A stretch of 64,000 nt of DNA from Druceiella hillmani (GCA_039881145.1 JAYKKI010000037.1:18045001-18109000), one strand, 5' to 3'. Positions 10,461 through 25,565 are shown, counted from the first letter of the stretch. Numbers and translations are program-made. Notes: a model not told the origin generated them from the sequence alone.

Positions 10461-13400
10461 CATTATGGACAAAAGCAAATTGATAACTGTCTATGACATT
10501 CGTTCTGTATTGTCGAAGTGACCTTGTCGGGCTTGCGAGTTTTGTGGATGTATTTGTTACATCTGTGTATAGAGAGACGCAACTAGACGCAATCCGTACT
10601 TTGTTTCGTATTGCTTCAAATATTTCCGAAGGGAACTTACAAACTATTTCAACAAATTATCTATCCATAAATATAAAAAAAGGTTACTCATGTGTTTGAT
10701 TGTTGTACTGCACAAAAGTGTTAAGGAGCCATGTAAGTTTTCTATATAACAAATTATGTCATTTTACATTTAAAGAAAAAAAATTAATTTTAAGTTGAAA
10801 AGAAATGACTCTTAATAATCATATGTGTAAGATTTGTATAGATTTTGCGAGCTACGAAATATTCACACTTTTTCAGGAACAATTTTGCCTAACAGCATGT
10901 ACTCACTAATTTTATTACAGAGTAATAAAAAAGGACATTTTTTGTGTGCAGAACACTTAAATAATTTCAATATGCCACATTTTCTTCCGGAACGACAAAT
11001 ATGTTGAAAGTAGTCTCCTAAATTAAATTGAGAGTTTAGTTCCAGAACTCATTGCTTATATTTAAATTCTATTAAATTATTTATTAACTTGGGTTTTAAG
11101 TACGTAATTAATATTATAATTCAAATCTCTTAATTAGGAGATTCTATTAGTATATTGTCAGAGTCAGATTTCTGTTCCCATATGAGTAAACAAATCCAGT
11201 CAAATTAACTTAGCAAATAAAGTAAATTAAATACTCTATCTCAAATAAGTTTAACCGCTCCACTCCAAATTAGGGCTGGTATCAGCTAAGCGATTGTTCT
11301 ATATTTTACGTATGACATTACGAGCTTTAATATGTCAATGACCTTGTGGAAATAGTATTATGAAGGTGTGTGAATATTTTTTAAAACTTGAAATAGAAGG
11401 AAATAATAAAAAGCTATTTAATACATAGTCGTATGCTACATTTAAGTTACAACTAAGTGAAATTGTATTGAATTGAAAAATAATAATTTCAATATTAATA
11501 AGCATGGGCGGAAAAATGTCGGGTGAAATTTATGACAGGAGTTGTCGTTAATAATAATTTTTAAATCTGATTTTGAGAAATATAAGAATGTCATTTTTAA
11601 TCTGAACACATGAAATTTCCATTTCCAAAGAGACAAATAGTCAAGAATATATGCTCAAATATATCCAAATCATTATAAAAATAACTTTGTAACGGTTAGA
11701 CAAAATAAATAATTTCGGTAATAATTATTACGCCATCCTCACTTTTCAGCATCAAGTTCCTTATAAATTATTTAAAAAGTTCTATCTTTCCACTTTCCTT
11801 AGAAGGTTTTGTCTTTTTTATATTTTAGATGAAACATTATTGATCATGCGAATTAAATATTTGGCTATATTTAAATTTCAAATATATCTAGCTTAAAATT
11901 TTAATGGTGCACTTATTTAAGTAATATCAATGTGTTTGCATACTCAGTAAAATTCTCTCCATATTGTAAAATCGGTAATGCACAAGTTATAGAATAAACC
12001 CATAAAGATTCATTTGATTTAAAATATTTTAATAAGTAAAGATACTATAACCTGGCTCACACACCCTCGACAGTTTTACTTTCAATAAGGCCACTGATTT
12101 TTTGACAAAGAGACAGAAAACAAAAATATTATTATTGCAGATGTTCAATCTTGAATTTTAAAGATATTTGCCACCGTCTATTTTTGTTTTATTTCTCCAT
12201 TATTAATTGCAACATTTTAAAGGAAAAAAATCATAGATCGTTAATCTGATTAAGATAATACTTATATTTTAATTAGAAATTATTGCCAAATTTTGAAGCA
12301 CCTTATTTTTTAAATTGTGTGTCTTTATTAATATATCCAAATTCTTTAGCTCAAATACATCATTTTAATCGTATATTTAACGTAATCGTTTATGTACGTT
12401 TGACTACATTGATGGGACTTTTGTGTTGAGCCAATTTTTACTACTACAAATTTATAAGTTCTGTGAATTATTTTGCATATATATATATCAAAATATTTAA
12501 AACGCCCATGTTTACACACAATGTAAATATGGCTTGCGACTGGACTGTATAAATTAACAAAATAAATTGAAGAGTTAATGAAATAAATTCAATTACACAG
12601 CTCTTTCAATTTTTAAATATACCTGACTATATTGTGTCTTTAGTATTTTTCTCAATTCTTTGCGCAAACACTACTACATTAACTATCCTATTGACTTTCC
12701 TAATACCTTCTCCATTATTAGAAATTTAGTGATCTCACACGGAAGTCGATCCATAATTATAACAGGTCGGCATCAAAATCGATTAAGATAAATATTATGC
12801 GAATCGATTTTTGTATCTTGAGTTAACTTAAACCAAATTCCTTGGAGCTAGTCAGAAGCGGGTTTGAAAAAGTTATTATATTCCATTATATTTTTAACTT
12901 ATTTAGAGGCAAAAACAAAAATTATAAAGAAAGTAGAGCGACGGAATACACATTTTTTCGAAGTAATTTAATGTAGTTATATTTATTATTGTGGACAATT
13001 TTTTTTTTTTATTTACTAATTTGTGGATTTGTTAGGTACTAGCAAAATTTATATTTAATTTTACTTAAACCATTTTTACCATTATGATATTGAAATTCTT
13101 ATTACAAGCTGTGTTTTAGTTTTTGTATGAGTCTGTATAAAAAAAAATATAGAGAGAATGAGGCTCTCAGTGACGGACATATGGGACAATAATAAGACCC
13201 AGACCTAAAATTTTTGCCGCTGGGCGTAAATTATATTAATAGAATAATTTAGCTGTAATTGTATTTTTGTCTATTTGCCAAGGTACAAAGATTTCGTTGA
13301 ATTTTAAATAAAATGCAGATATAAATAAAATCGTACTTCTCAAAAGCTGATAGACTAGTTTTCCGCATATAATTTACTACTTGCGTCAAAATTAACCACA

Positions 13401-16023
13401 CAACAGTCGCATCTTTTCATAAATAAGGATAAAACTATAAGCATGGGATATCTGTTACTTAAGCAAGTTGCCGGAAATATCATTAATTCTTTGAATGAAA
13501 TGAAGGCCTAAGCAACGTGTTAGATACTTGATTAATGGAGAGCTCCCGACCCGTACGGCACCGGTAACCTTTCCCTCCATCCCTCGCAACACAATTTAGA
13601 TATTATTTCGTAGAATTAATACTAAGAAAATACGAAAAAATACCTTCTCAATTTTACCTAACAAAGTAGAGGAAAGGGCACGGGTAGACAAAAGATCGTC
13701 ACAATAAAATCATTATTGAAATATTTACATTTTTACTCTACCTTTTTAATTTGTACCGTTGGAAGTATGCCGAATTCCGTCTTCGTGCAAAGTGTAAACA
13801 AAAAATTGGATTTTTTTTCTTAAAAAATTAAAATCTTCCTTAAATGTGTATGAATTACTAATATATACCTTCGGAAAATCATTAAACATTTATTAATTTA
13901 AAATTAACAGTTTAGAAGAAATACCCACCTCAAAGTATTAAGTTGTTAAGGGCTTTTAAATAAATATAATTAACTTTTACGTCTTAATTCTGAATTACTT
14001 TTTCAAGAATTTAAATTTCATGCCGTAACCTATGTTTAAAGCGGATAGCACATTGTTTCCATTTAAAATTAGGCAGTAGCTGGAATATGTTATTTTTTAT
14101 GGTAAATATAAATATATAATTATTCCATATTATGCACACAACTCGAATTGTTTCAAAAACTTAGTGAAAATGTATATTTAAGGTAAACATAAATTTTAAA
14201 ATATTCGATGGCAATAAACTAAATTGAAATTCAATGCGAAAACACCTGTTATATTACCGAAGTGTTCGATTTCTTCTGCTCGCGTAAAGACTGTGTCTCG
14301 ATTGTGCCAAAAATAAAATAATTCAGTAAAAGTAACAGGATGGCTTTGGTGTTCTTTATGACTGAGATAATAAAGATGCGTCTCTCAGCGGCTTAATACT
14401 GGCGCCGTTTAAGCTGAAAATGTTCTCACTTCAGCTGAATTACGGATCTTATTTGTGCGAGAATTCTTATTATTGTACATCCGTACATAACAATCTTTCT
14501 ATATAAATTCTTATGTTATATTTAATTAAATTTTGTAATTATCACACTTTAAAGTTTCAAAATTTATCTGAACCATTTGTATAGATATCTGTAGTAATGT
14601 ATGAGTAATGAATTTTGTAACAACCAAAATTGTCTTGTCAGTGATTTTGAGGAAAATAATCTCTTACAAACAGCTACTAATTTATTTTAAATAAACTGAA
14701 GAAGCTTAATTTGAAGAAATGTATTTGAAATTTATAACTGGAACTACACTGGAACGATTTGGTCAAGAAATATATTAATGTTTTTCATTCAAAGTTAGTA
14801 TGTCAATTTCAAATGACTACGGAAAATTCAGAAATACAAATTTAAAAATTCTGATTTGGTGAAAATGTCACCAAAATTATGAAAGTATTGCCTTAGCATT
14901 AAAAAATGGGAGGGCATTAATGAATGTGAAAAAAAAGGAAAAAAAGGAGTTTTCAAACGTAAAACATATTAGTGGCTAAGCATGAGTAACATATGGAATA
15001 TTTAAAAATGTATGTATGTATGTTTGCAAAGATTCATAAAATGTAAGAGAATATTTCGTTATACTCAGCAGATAGAAAACGAGGAAATAAAATGAAAAGT
15101 CAGAAATTTGTCTTGCTCTTGAATTATGCTATCAAAATCTTAAGCTGTTTTCCTACCTTTACTTAAGAGAAAGGAAATTTATTAAAATTGATGAAAAATA
15201 ATCGGTGGACAATTGACGATTTCTATTGTTTTCTGTTAAAATAAAAGGAGTATTTTTAGTTGAAAAGCAAATAACCGCATCGTTACCCATTCACTTTCAC
15301 GCCGCGGCGTATAATAGAGAAAAATGATAAAATAATTAACGCCGTTGCAATGGTAGCGTTGTTTGACAGTTTAGATTTTAAAGATAATTTGTTTCTGTAT
15401 TTCGAATATCTTACTCGTGCTATACAATTTTTGATGAGAAATTTTCGAAATTTTGATGAAAATCAGACCATTATTTTCTCTGCTTGTAAATAAAATGTTA
15501 TATTTTTGAAACAAATAAATGGATTTGTTAAATTTTATCACGATGAAAAGTATTTCGTTAAGTAATTGATACACTTGGTCGGTATTATTCGACACGGCAA
15601 TATTTTTTTGAAATCAGTTTAAACGATTTTGACTTGATTTTCTTTTCTGACAGGCTTATAAAGTTTATGTACAGAAGTAGACAATTAAGTGTATGTATGC
15701 GCACACCTAAAGTATAATTATCCACTTAATTACTCACTTATATAGACTTGTGTTAAAGTCTAAGAAATGGTTTCTTATTTTTTTTGTTCATTATTATGTT
15801 TCATTTAAAACCGTGTAAAAATACCTAAAAATGAAAAAAAAAACCGAGAAAAAAGTCAAGAAGAAAACTGAATATTAATATACTTTGTACTTTTTGGTTC
15901 TTTAGCCATAGTATCAAAAATGTTTTTTTTTAAACGTGAATCTTAAAGCATGTAGAATCTTAATTAAGTAAAGCGATTGTTTCGATTTTGCGAAATGAGT
16001 TCGATTCTGTTAGCGAAGATTCA
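10461..16023. other. Long AT-rich stretch
   Basis: A 68-codon frame at 10493-10699 (MTFVLYCRSDLVGLASF...) is less AT-biased than its surroundings but matches no family I know. At 13511-13560 there is the second copy of the GCAACGTGT..CGACCCGT..GGCA motif also found at 4819-4873. Otherwise no motif is recognised. Confidence 0.4.
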
Positions 16024-16136
16024 ATCTTTGCTAACAGCCCACCTGAAGATGTTGTAATACAATGAAACCTAGGTCGTGGTAAAGAAATTAAAGAAAGTAG
16101 GAATAATACTACATCACGTAGTTTCATTTAATAGTG
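16024..16136 (+). repeat. Dispersed hammerhead-like repeat, copy 4
   Basis: A near-complete core: CCAC, CTGAAGA, GTTGT-AAT-ACAAT, GAAA, CCTAGG, TC, GTGG. The only change in stem II is a C-to-T step giving a G-U pair. Just upstream, GTTAGCGAAGA (16009-16019) pairs with TCTTTGCTAAC (16025-16035), which forms a second small hairpin. Confidence 0.85.
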
Positions 16137-16184
16137 AAAATTATTAGTTTTACACAAGAGGTTTTACAAGTTATAAACAATAAC

Positions 16185-16258
16185 TTGTAATATAATACTA
16201 ATTAAAATGTAATAAATACTAATTAAAAACTCATAATATAATACTAATTAAAAACAAT
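16185..16258. repeat. Short AT-rich direct repeats
   Basis: The word AATACTAATTAAA occurs three times within about 70 bp, spaced by short AT-rich linkers. Confidence 0.6.
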
Positions 16259-16603
16259 GAAAGAATATATTCAAAAAACCAGATCGAAGTTTTAATGCAT
16301 AATATAAAGAATTGCATAATTCAAGCACCAAGTATGCTAAGCTGAGAGAATTGAAGAAATCTCCATTTCAACGCAATTTTTTTAATAACAAAAAGTATGA
16401 ATATTTTGTGCCTTTAAAAAAATCTGTCGACGTAGACTTGCTGTCGACTTTTGCTTATTTAGACTGAACAATACGTCGTAAGCTTTTATCAGTTCATAGG
16501 TATGTTTATAAAGGATACAAGAAACATAGACATTTCCTATGAAAAGATCATAGGAAAATTAGGATTTTGAGGCAATAAACGTAAATGGAAACTTGAGGTT
16601 TCA

Positions 16604-16666
16604 TTCCATTACTAAATCTGTCAGCATGTGATAATTTATCACATGCTGATAGATTTAGTAATGGAA
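16604..16666. repeat. Near-perfect 63-bp hairpin
   Basis: Arms TTCCATTACTAAATCTG.. and ..AGATTTAGTAATGGAA are about 30 bp each, with one mismatch (CTGTCAG against CTGATAG). The centre GTGATA-ATT-TATCAC leaves a 3-base loop. No flanking duplication stands out. Confidence 0.9.
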
Positions 16667-19600
16667 TTATGTGATATTATGTGATAATTCATTCTATATT
16701 ACACTTAAATTTATAATAATAACTATCTAATATTCACCAATGTATACATCAATTTTGAAGCTATATTTTCTCTGCCAAAATTAAATATGTAGTTCAATCA
16801 GCAAAAAGTAAAAAATAAAAAGGTAAAAAACCTGTTATTTTAAAATATAATAAATCTTGTTTAAGTTTTATCTCTGAGCGGATTTAATGTATTATTATTT
16901 ATTGTATGTATTATTTGTTGTATGTATTGCTATTTAATGTATTTTTTGTAACCCTGAAGATTTTATTATTAAAAATCTTTCAATCGAACTTAAAATCAAA
17001 TACTCTTTTGATTATTTCTTTTTATCTCATAAATTTTATTTTCGACGATGAGAGAAAAAATGTTTCATAAATCATAAAAATTGACAGAGTTATAAAAGTT
17101 TAAATTGAACGTTAAGACAAAGACGCTGATAATAAATTGTTGTGTTATTTTTAGCGACTCAAAACTCGGTTACTTCACAATTAATTCTTAATATTTCTTC
17201 GACATTTGATTTAAACAATGTGTATTTTCATGACATTTTACTAGGAATAAAATTTAGAAGTAGTCATCTAATGATTGTAATGAGCAAAATCGTTTATATT
17301 TTTGTAAAGAAAGAATGGACCTCGAATACCAGGAAAATTAATTAATTGTTAAAATTCCAACCAACACGAAATCTGACAATTTGGTCAAGGAATTATTTAA
17401 TACTAATTCTACCGCAAGGCTTTCTTCCAAGAAGAAGTTATTATGCAGAACAAATTAATTTTAATTTTTCTCATTAGTTTTCATAAAAGTTAAAATTGGG
17501 AGTTATGAAAAAAACCCAAAAAAAAGCTGAATGTTATCGTGGTCAAATTTGTTTAGATATATGGCTATATAATTCATATGTTACAAAAACCGTAGTGATG
17601 TAAGAATTTGTTTAATTATTAAAATACAATTTATTTCCTTTTACATCAAGTATTATATTTAAAAGTAAAGTAACTAAGATGGAGCATTGAAAAATAAACA
17701 TCGGCTCTAAAAACTATTTCATTCCTTAACTATACAATTGGTAATTGGAAAGTATATAAATGAACAGCTAAATTAGGAAGGAAATTTATAACAATTGAGT
17801 CTTAAAAATCGTGGCTGAATTTTTAAATTAAATAGAAAGAAATAAAATGCAAGAGAGGGAAAAAGAGATGTTTCCCTAAAGTTTACTTAACTCGATTTGA
17901 ATTGAAATAATTTCCGTTAATGTGTTTATCATCATCTATATTCGTGTTATTTATCTTTTCAAGAACGTTTTTAAGATCTTAAAAACGGACTATTCCTTAA
18001 TCGTTCTTTATATCTGACCGTTTTTTTTTGCCTACGATATCTTTCTTGTATACCCACATAAACAATTCTTGAAATTAGTGTTACCAGGCTCAACACGTCG
18101 AATTCTACAAGAAAAAATATTATTAAAGAAAATTTATTAAAATTTTAATATTTTTGTGAGGGTTTGGTAGCAAACTAAAAAAAAAACTTTTAATTTTGTC
18201 GTGCCCATCCTTCCATCTGTCACAATATTTTGATACCATTAAGTCTGTAGACATACAATTTCGCATGTAGGTATCTCATATAAAGAAGTCAATTAATATG
18301 TAGCAATTACTTAAAAACAAATTTCATTTTTTTCAAATATCCCTTCGAGTTTTTTCTTGATGTTCTTCCATTATATGTTACACAGCAGTTCAATATTGAC
18401 AGCTAACAATACAACTAAGTTCAGTGTTATTTTTCTCTCTTCTTGTTATAAATTCAGTTACAAATTTCAGTAATATTGTTTTTCAATGAAAACTTACGAA
18501 ATTCTAAAACAAATTAAAACTTATCAGGTTTTTCATATTTGACTTTCGGCCTCTTTAGAAAATTCCTCCTTTATTCTGTTTATGGGTTCTTAAAACGAGG
18601 CACGTTCACGTTCTTAATTACTCCAAAAACCATTTCCAACTCCAGAATGACAAGTTTTGATTATTTTGGCTTTATAGGCTTACTTATTCATAATAAATTT
18701 TGAAGCTTTTGTTTTGCAATTGTTCCCTGAGGGTAAATGCCCGTACTATTTCAGTGGAGAACGCGCACAAATATTTTACATTCATCTGTTCTCCGGACGT
18801 TTATTTTTATTAAGGTTTGACATTTACACTTTTGACCATTTTTGGATCTATTGACCTTCTCAGAGTTTTGATCGTACAGTAGTTAGACTTTTCACAGTTA
18901 ATCATTAAATTGATATCAATATGAGTCGTTCTTAATTTTTGTTCATTTTTATTTCTTTATCATTATATTAGTTGTTTAATCTACATATCTAACGTGTTGA
19001 GTCAATATTAAAGAGAGAAAAACTATATATGCAAAAAAATAAAATTATTTGGCCCCGATTTTTTCATTAATCACATCGATATCTTCCACTCCGTTAAAAT
19101 TCACCCAAGATATTAACATTTGTTTCTTATTACTATTAATGATTACCCTCAGTTTCCAACACTATTCGTTGAGTTCTATTTTCCGATTATTTAAAACTCT
19201 TCTTAGATATCAATTTTTTTTCATAATGAACTTTTCCAATATTAACCTTAATTTTAATGTTTGGGAGGGACGTACAATATATTACAATGTGATCTGAACA
19301 ATAAGCTACAGGTTTATTGAGAAAATATGTATATTAACGTTCGCTTACGTGTCACTCTTGTGCATAGTTATAACCTGGGAGAAATAACGCTCGAAAAAGT
19401 TTCTTTCGTGTGGGTTATTGTCGTAATTATAGATAATTATCTCATGATTTAGTTATATCATAAAAATCTGCCAGAAATCCTATAAGATACTAGAATTTAT
19501 CGTAGGGCGTTCCCATCGTTTTCATGACAACGAAGTGGTAGGGTGTTTGTGAATGTCGTGCCTTCTTGCATATAATGCAGTGCTAATTACAGTTTGAGGC

Positions 19601-21087
19601 TACTTATATTCTCTTCTTTATCTTCTGATTATGCTAGAGAAAATTATTGAAAAGTATAATAGGCTTTTACATTATAACATATGTGGGATTATACCTATTT
19701 ATTCCCATCAGATTTTATAACAGGGTTTGTCCGATATAATTCCCTTCAACTCCGACAGCAATTGCTTTTGGTTACGACTTTGATAAATCCTCGATTAAAA
19801 TTGTTTTTGGATGTTGCTTAATACTCATGGCTGTTACATGAGAGGACGATATAGTAGATTGTTTAGCCTATTTAAATATCTTGTAATTTAAATTTTGGAA
19901 TTTTTGTTATATGAATTATTACTGATTCGATAAGGCACTCCAAATATTTTTAATAATGAATATTTAAAATGCAAATAATGTTAGAAATATAAGCAATTTT
20001 CAATCCATCGGAATTAAATTCTGAGATTCTTAATATATTATGTAACAATCTTTATCGTTTTAATATCCTATAACTGAAAAATATCGTTATTATATTAATT
20101 GCATAACGCACTGCTGAATCTGCTCTTACAGTTACAATATTGGAAAAAAAATTAGTATTTCTACGATTACAAATAATCCTCTTTTTAGTATACACTATAA
20201 ACACTACACTTCTCAATGTGTCCATTTGATAGTTTTTTTTTAAAGTTTGTCGTAACTTTATTGGTAAACCATTTTTAATTATATATTTTATTAACATATA
20301 TATCTCGCTCTTAAGAAGATCTTGCTCGTGTACTATGAAAATTATAAAAAAATTGTTATAAATAAATTGCACATTTCTAAATATATTTTATTAAAAGTTG
20401 TCTTGGGAAAGTTAAAGTTGTTCACATTTCCTAAAATAATGGTCACATTTTAACTATATATCGAATACATCTTTCAATGAATAAGTTAGAAAACTCTGAT
20501 CGTATTTGCGTGCATTTCTACTTCTATTTGAATATTCTTCAGCATCCTTAGGTTTCCGAAAACTTATTAAAATTCAAGCCACTATGCTAACTTCAATTTG
20601 TTGAAAACTTTTTCAACAACTTTTATTTATCTGCTATTGGAATATAAAATTTAGACTCTAGATAGTTTTAGTTTGTCTCTAAATTATCAAGAAATGCATT
20701 TTCAATACACCCACCCGCAGACTTTAACGCACGCGAGCTTGCACGCTCTAACGTGCATGTTAGCATAAACACTGGAACATTTTGCTCAAGGATTATCTTT
20801 TTTTTTCTACAAAATATTAAGTTTTCTATAAACAAATTGCTGGTAAATTTTTTGTTTTCACTTCTAATTATAAATCCGTACTTGTACGATTTAATCGTGG
20901 CTTATTTATAAATCAATCAGGGCTATATTATCTATTCATGATAGGTTTTATTACTAAGACCTGAAGACCTAGCCTTTAAAGCATTTCTAACTTAGATTTT
21001 ACTAAGAAAATGACTGCTTTTGCCAACATTTTAACGTTACGTTCGCAAAATTGTGCGAAATTTTATGATCTTTAATTTTTTCATTAG

Positions 21088-21094
<7 letters not shown>
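16667..21094. other. Long AT-rich stretch, no supported gene
   Basis: It holds the longest unassigned frame of this part, 106 codons on the minus strand (20052-20372). That frame is dominated by Ile, Phe, Asn and Tyr and lacks any motif, so I treat it as chance. A GC-richer word cluster lies at 20708-20760. Confidence 0.45.

Positions 21095-21160
<66 letters not shown>
21095..21160. repeat. (AT)n microsatellite
   Basis: Thirty-three AT units. It creates false Tyr-Ile repeat peptides on both strands. Confidence 0.98.
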
Positions 21161-21166
<6 letters not shown>

Positions 21167-23657
21167 TCTTTACCAACGAATTCGCCTATGTATTCGTTAA
21201 TCCTCAAAGTGTTAGGTAATTTATCTAACAAACCCGAGGACCACCTTGATAGTCATTATGGTCATTTAAAATATCGTCGCTCAATTGAATTTCCTTCGAA
21301 ATACTACCACATACTAAGTAAAGAGTGTATATAATGTTTTTCGGTAGAAGCTAAACCAGACAGAACAGTAGCTTTATGAATTTCCAGGTAGTTTAAACTT
21401 TCATTTAATTGTAATATGCTATTTATTATTCTGGATTACCACAGATTTTTAAAAGTTAAAAGTAGTGTTAATTTGAAAATGTAATATACGTGATATATAA
21501 AATGTAATATACGTATATAATAGACTTACACACGTTCGTTGATCATAATTATTTCATTGATGAAAATATTCAAAAATATCAAGTAATTCGATGTAATTGG
21601 TTATGTATACAAATATTTTTTTTAGAAACCTCAATAAGTATATCGTTGAGCTGAAGCAAATGAAAATATTTCGCTTGATCCCTCTATATAGTATCCAATT
21701 AAAAAAATTGTTTTAAGGTATAACCAAAAAAATTTTAGAATTTTGCTGACTACAGCAAATAATGCTTCTTTATTACTAACTGGACTGAAAAAATATATCC
21801 AGAATTGGTGTTCAGTCTCTAAACAAGAGAAAAAGTTCTTAACTAAGTGCCTAAATTTGAATAAGAATAATAATTATTATTATTAAGCATATTATTATTA
21901 ACATACATTACATTATACATTTTTTAAACATATTATTAATAATCATATACAACCACATAATTTTCGGACAAGCTATGCTTGAAAATAACGACGAAAGTTA
22001 ATTACATTTTCAATTAATTTAATTCAAACAGCAGCCTTTGCTTTGTTAGTGACAAGGAAAAGGACTCCCTTTTAAATTGAATTTAATTTAGACTGCTTAC
22101 TTTACGCATTATTACGGTTTCAGTAATGGATTAAACACTTATATGGTTTTAGTTGGAATATTAATTTCGAATTATAACGTAATTTACCGAAAGCAAATTA
22201 TTTTTAATATCGAATATTATAATATTCTACCGCATGACGAGAACTTGTAAAGAGTAACTTTTGAAATATAATTATGCTTATTTTATTATCTATTATTTTC
22301 TCTGTCCAGTCACTATTAATCATAGACATATAATCCTATTTATAAAACATTGTTTATTTTTATTAAATTGACGTTTGGGTCACGACTACCATTGATAAGA
22401 CATGAGCTTAGGTTAGCTATATACAAGGAAAATAATATACATATATTTAAATTTGAGAAAAATAAAACAAAAACTTTAAGAAATATCATATCTCATTAGC
22501 TCTTATTTAGTCAGCAATTTTATTAAAATTAACGTATATTTCTCTTTGTAATTTCAAACATATTATGATGGCAAAACGAGGTACAAGATTTGTTAATTAT
22601 TTAACACAAATCAAAGTGGAAACATTGCCAAATCACGTTTTATGTAAATGAATGTAAAATTAAATTACCTGTAAAATGGTGGTTTACATAAGCCATTAAT
22701 TCTGTTTGTTTATCGGACAACCTCTTCAATTACATAAAATAAATAAGAAGCTTGAATTTACTTCATATCCATGTAAAATGAAATGACGAATTATATAGTT
22801 AAAAGTATCCGTATTATCATTCAAACCGGAAAAAGGAGATATAAAATTTTTCAAGTGAACATTTTTAAATTAAATTGTAATAATCTCATGTTAGAAATTT
22901 GTCAGTGAACTCAAATTGCTTCATATTTAATTGGACTTCAATAAATCTTCCCTTATCTTAATCCATTAACAATGCAAGAAACGATTTAAATGAGTGTGAT
23001 AATTGGAAGTACCCTTCACGCAAACTTTACACAGTTCTTAACTTTCGTTTCATGCTTTGGTCAAGCTGACGAGAGTCGAGCTTAATAAACGACGTTGCGA
23101 GTGTCGGTTATGAAACATTAAATACCTCAACATGTTCGAAGAAATGCTTCACTAAATATATTTATTATGAATTTTTCTTTTTAATTATCGTTCTTTAATA
23201 AATATTCACTTAAATATTGTCTTTCTATTGTCATATATTTTTAACAATGATAATTTACTCAGAGATTTTATCATTAAGGGTCATTAAGAAAAAAAAACTA
23301 ATTAATTTTACAAGAAACTAATAATATGAGCTGAAAAAATACCGTTATTTAGCAATTTTACTTATTACGACACTTATTTAAACGTATCATTATCCGCATG
23401 ACAAGATTTGAATAACAAGAAAATCAGTTCTGCCAATATTGCCAAAAAAACCCACTGAGGTTTTAATACGGTAATTTTTTATAGCAGTTTGTTAATAAAA
23501 AAATATTTCAGAAATATTTCAAATGTATTCAAATATTGATTGTAGAAGGAAAAGTAACGTTAAACATACAGAATGAATATTATAAAGGTAAATAAGAATA
23601 AAATGCGTGTATAGCAAAAATAGGTTTAAAAATAAATGAAAGATTTAATTGCATAAA

Positions 23658-23661
<4 letters not shown>
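21161..23661. other. AT-rich stretch, nothing coding
   Basis: A 16-base word AAAATGTAATATACGT is directly repeated at about 21477-21520. No other structure is seen. Confidence 0.45.

Positions 23662-23698
<37 letters not shown>
23662..23698. repeat. (TA)n microsatellite
   Basis: About eighteen TA units. Confidence 0.97.
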
Positions 23699-23700
<2 letters not shown>

Positions 23701-25541
23701 AAAAAGCGGAAATGTGATATTATAGATGATATGAAAATTCAACTTAAAGCATTCCTTCCAAATAATTTAGTTTAGTTAACTGTAACAAGTCGTCATAAAG
23801 AGCAAAATAAAAAAACATCAGTTCATTTGAACACTAAATCCTAATCAAGGTGTCTCGTTTACTTGTAATCCTAGGTTGAAAACAGATCATCTTTTGCGAT
23901 CTACGTAACTGAAAAAAATATTTATCCTTAATAAAGTTAACACTTAAGAAATAAATAAATTCGAGGTAAAGGTTTAAAAATCTTTAAAACTTCCAATGTG
24001 TATGTAAATGTGAAAATTTCTCTTTTGAAAAATATTCACCTTGAAATAAATGTGTAAGTAGAACTCGCGCTACGAGCATTCCGTATATATTTAATTACAT
24101 ACAAAAGATTAGATGTTTAAGTGTTGCACACGCTTAAACTGTATTCTGTTATACTATATATAAATATTTTTCACAGTTGTGAAATAATAATTGTTTTGAA
24201 CGATATGTACATAATTAAATTTTTCGTGGTATTTATTCCACGTATTTTAGAACGTAATGAGTGATACCTATGCTTAGTTTTTACATTTTTTCAGATCCTA
24301 TTTTTAAATTTTTATATGTAATTTGGGTTAAAACATTGTAACCGAAAACTTAAAAATCAAAAATTCATGTTAAAACGTTTTTGCTTCATCCTTTTGGAAA
24401 TACACCCAGATAAAAAAAATTATGAATTCAATTTAGTTCTCTTGTTGGTTGAATTTTAATAGAATTTGCCAAATTTTATGAATATAAATTTATAATTTGG
24501 GACTTAGAAGGCAACGACAGACAGACATACGGTGATTCAGGCGAGAATTTGTTCCCACTCTACGGGTAGGAAACTAAAAAAAATTAATAAGTTACCCTTT
24601 ATGTTTATAACTTTAAGAAAAGTATGCATAATAGAACACGTGGGAATTTTGTTTGATATAGTATGTATCTACTGAATTGGTCTGATATTACGCGGTTTAC
24701 AAATCAGTAAAGTTTGGCTCGAACTTTATGTGTACGAAATTCTAAAAATAAATACTTTGCCCTTTAAGTGTAAAGCTTTCGGTAAAATACTTTTAATACG
24801 ACAAAGAGAAATTTTGTTTGATATAAAATACAGCTGCTGAATAGATCTGACATTACTCTGTTTACAAATATATTTTTACAAATGTATTATTATACATAGA
24901 TTTCAAGGAGATATTAAAAGCTACAAAAAGGTCTTTGCCCAAAGGGCGCTATCTGCTGTGGCACAAGTATTTTTATTTGCTCCTTTAGAAGGACCCAACA
25001 GCAGATGACGTCCTCGCATTTATAGCTGTGAATTATTACATATATATTGGGAACTTTTATCCGTTTTCCCTGGCGTTTTCAGCTTTAACTTTACTTTATG
25101 GCACATCTCATTTTGTAAAAGATTTCAGTTTTCATGTTATAATAGGATGTAGTTATTTATATGGAGCATTAACGTATATCACTACGTAACATTATATTAC
25201 GTAAGCTATAAGTAAGCTGTTTATATGGAAACGCGTCTAATAAAATACTACGAGCAATATAAGTAAAATAATTATTATATAAGACTGAATCGTGATAATT
25301 TTTTTTAAAAGTATCTATGTGAATAATGGAACTAAGACTCTTTGCTACAAATGTAAAATGTGCAGCATGTGAATGAAACAAGACTGTCGGAAAATACTGT
25401 AGCCATATGAGTCTTTATTATGACTGAGTGAGAAGTAAACCTTAAAATTAAATCAAATAATGAAACATAAATACTAATGTTTCTGATAGCCCATGCGTCT
25501 TTATATTTGCCTTTGTAGCAACTACTACTACAATGAATTTT
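23699..25541. other. AT-rich stretch, nothing coding
   Basis: At 24940-25000 a GC-richer patch has TCTGCTGT and, about 50 bp on, ACAGCAGA, a short inverted pair. A 70-codon minus-strand frame at 25169-25381 has no recognisable motif. Confidence 0.4.
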
Positions 25542-25565
25542 TTAACCCGGTGTTATGGGTGTGGA
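25542..25565 (+). repeat. Probable piggyBac 5' end (TTAA plus terminal repeat)
   Basis: TTAA at 25542-25545 is followed by CCCGGTGTTATGGG, the shape of piggyBac ends (TTAA, then CCC..., with GGG about 12 bases on). It lies about 450 bp before piggyBac coding remains in the same orientation. No mirrored end with TTAA was found after the coding part. Confidence 0.55.

Noticed and set aside
10493..10699. 68-codon frame just outside the fold-back repeat, possible element gene
   Set aside because: No homology recognised, and other copies of the repeat are not followed by similar sequence.
20052..20372. 106-codon minus-strand frame
   Set aside because: Composition is that of random AT-rich DNA (Ile, Phe, Asn, Lys, Tyr). 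No motif, no start context and no conserved block.
21037..21334. Open frames with long Tyr-Ile repeats on both strands
   Set aside because: They are translations of the (AT)n microsatellite. The same applies to frames at 37367, 41171, 46393 and 62400.
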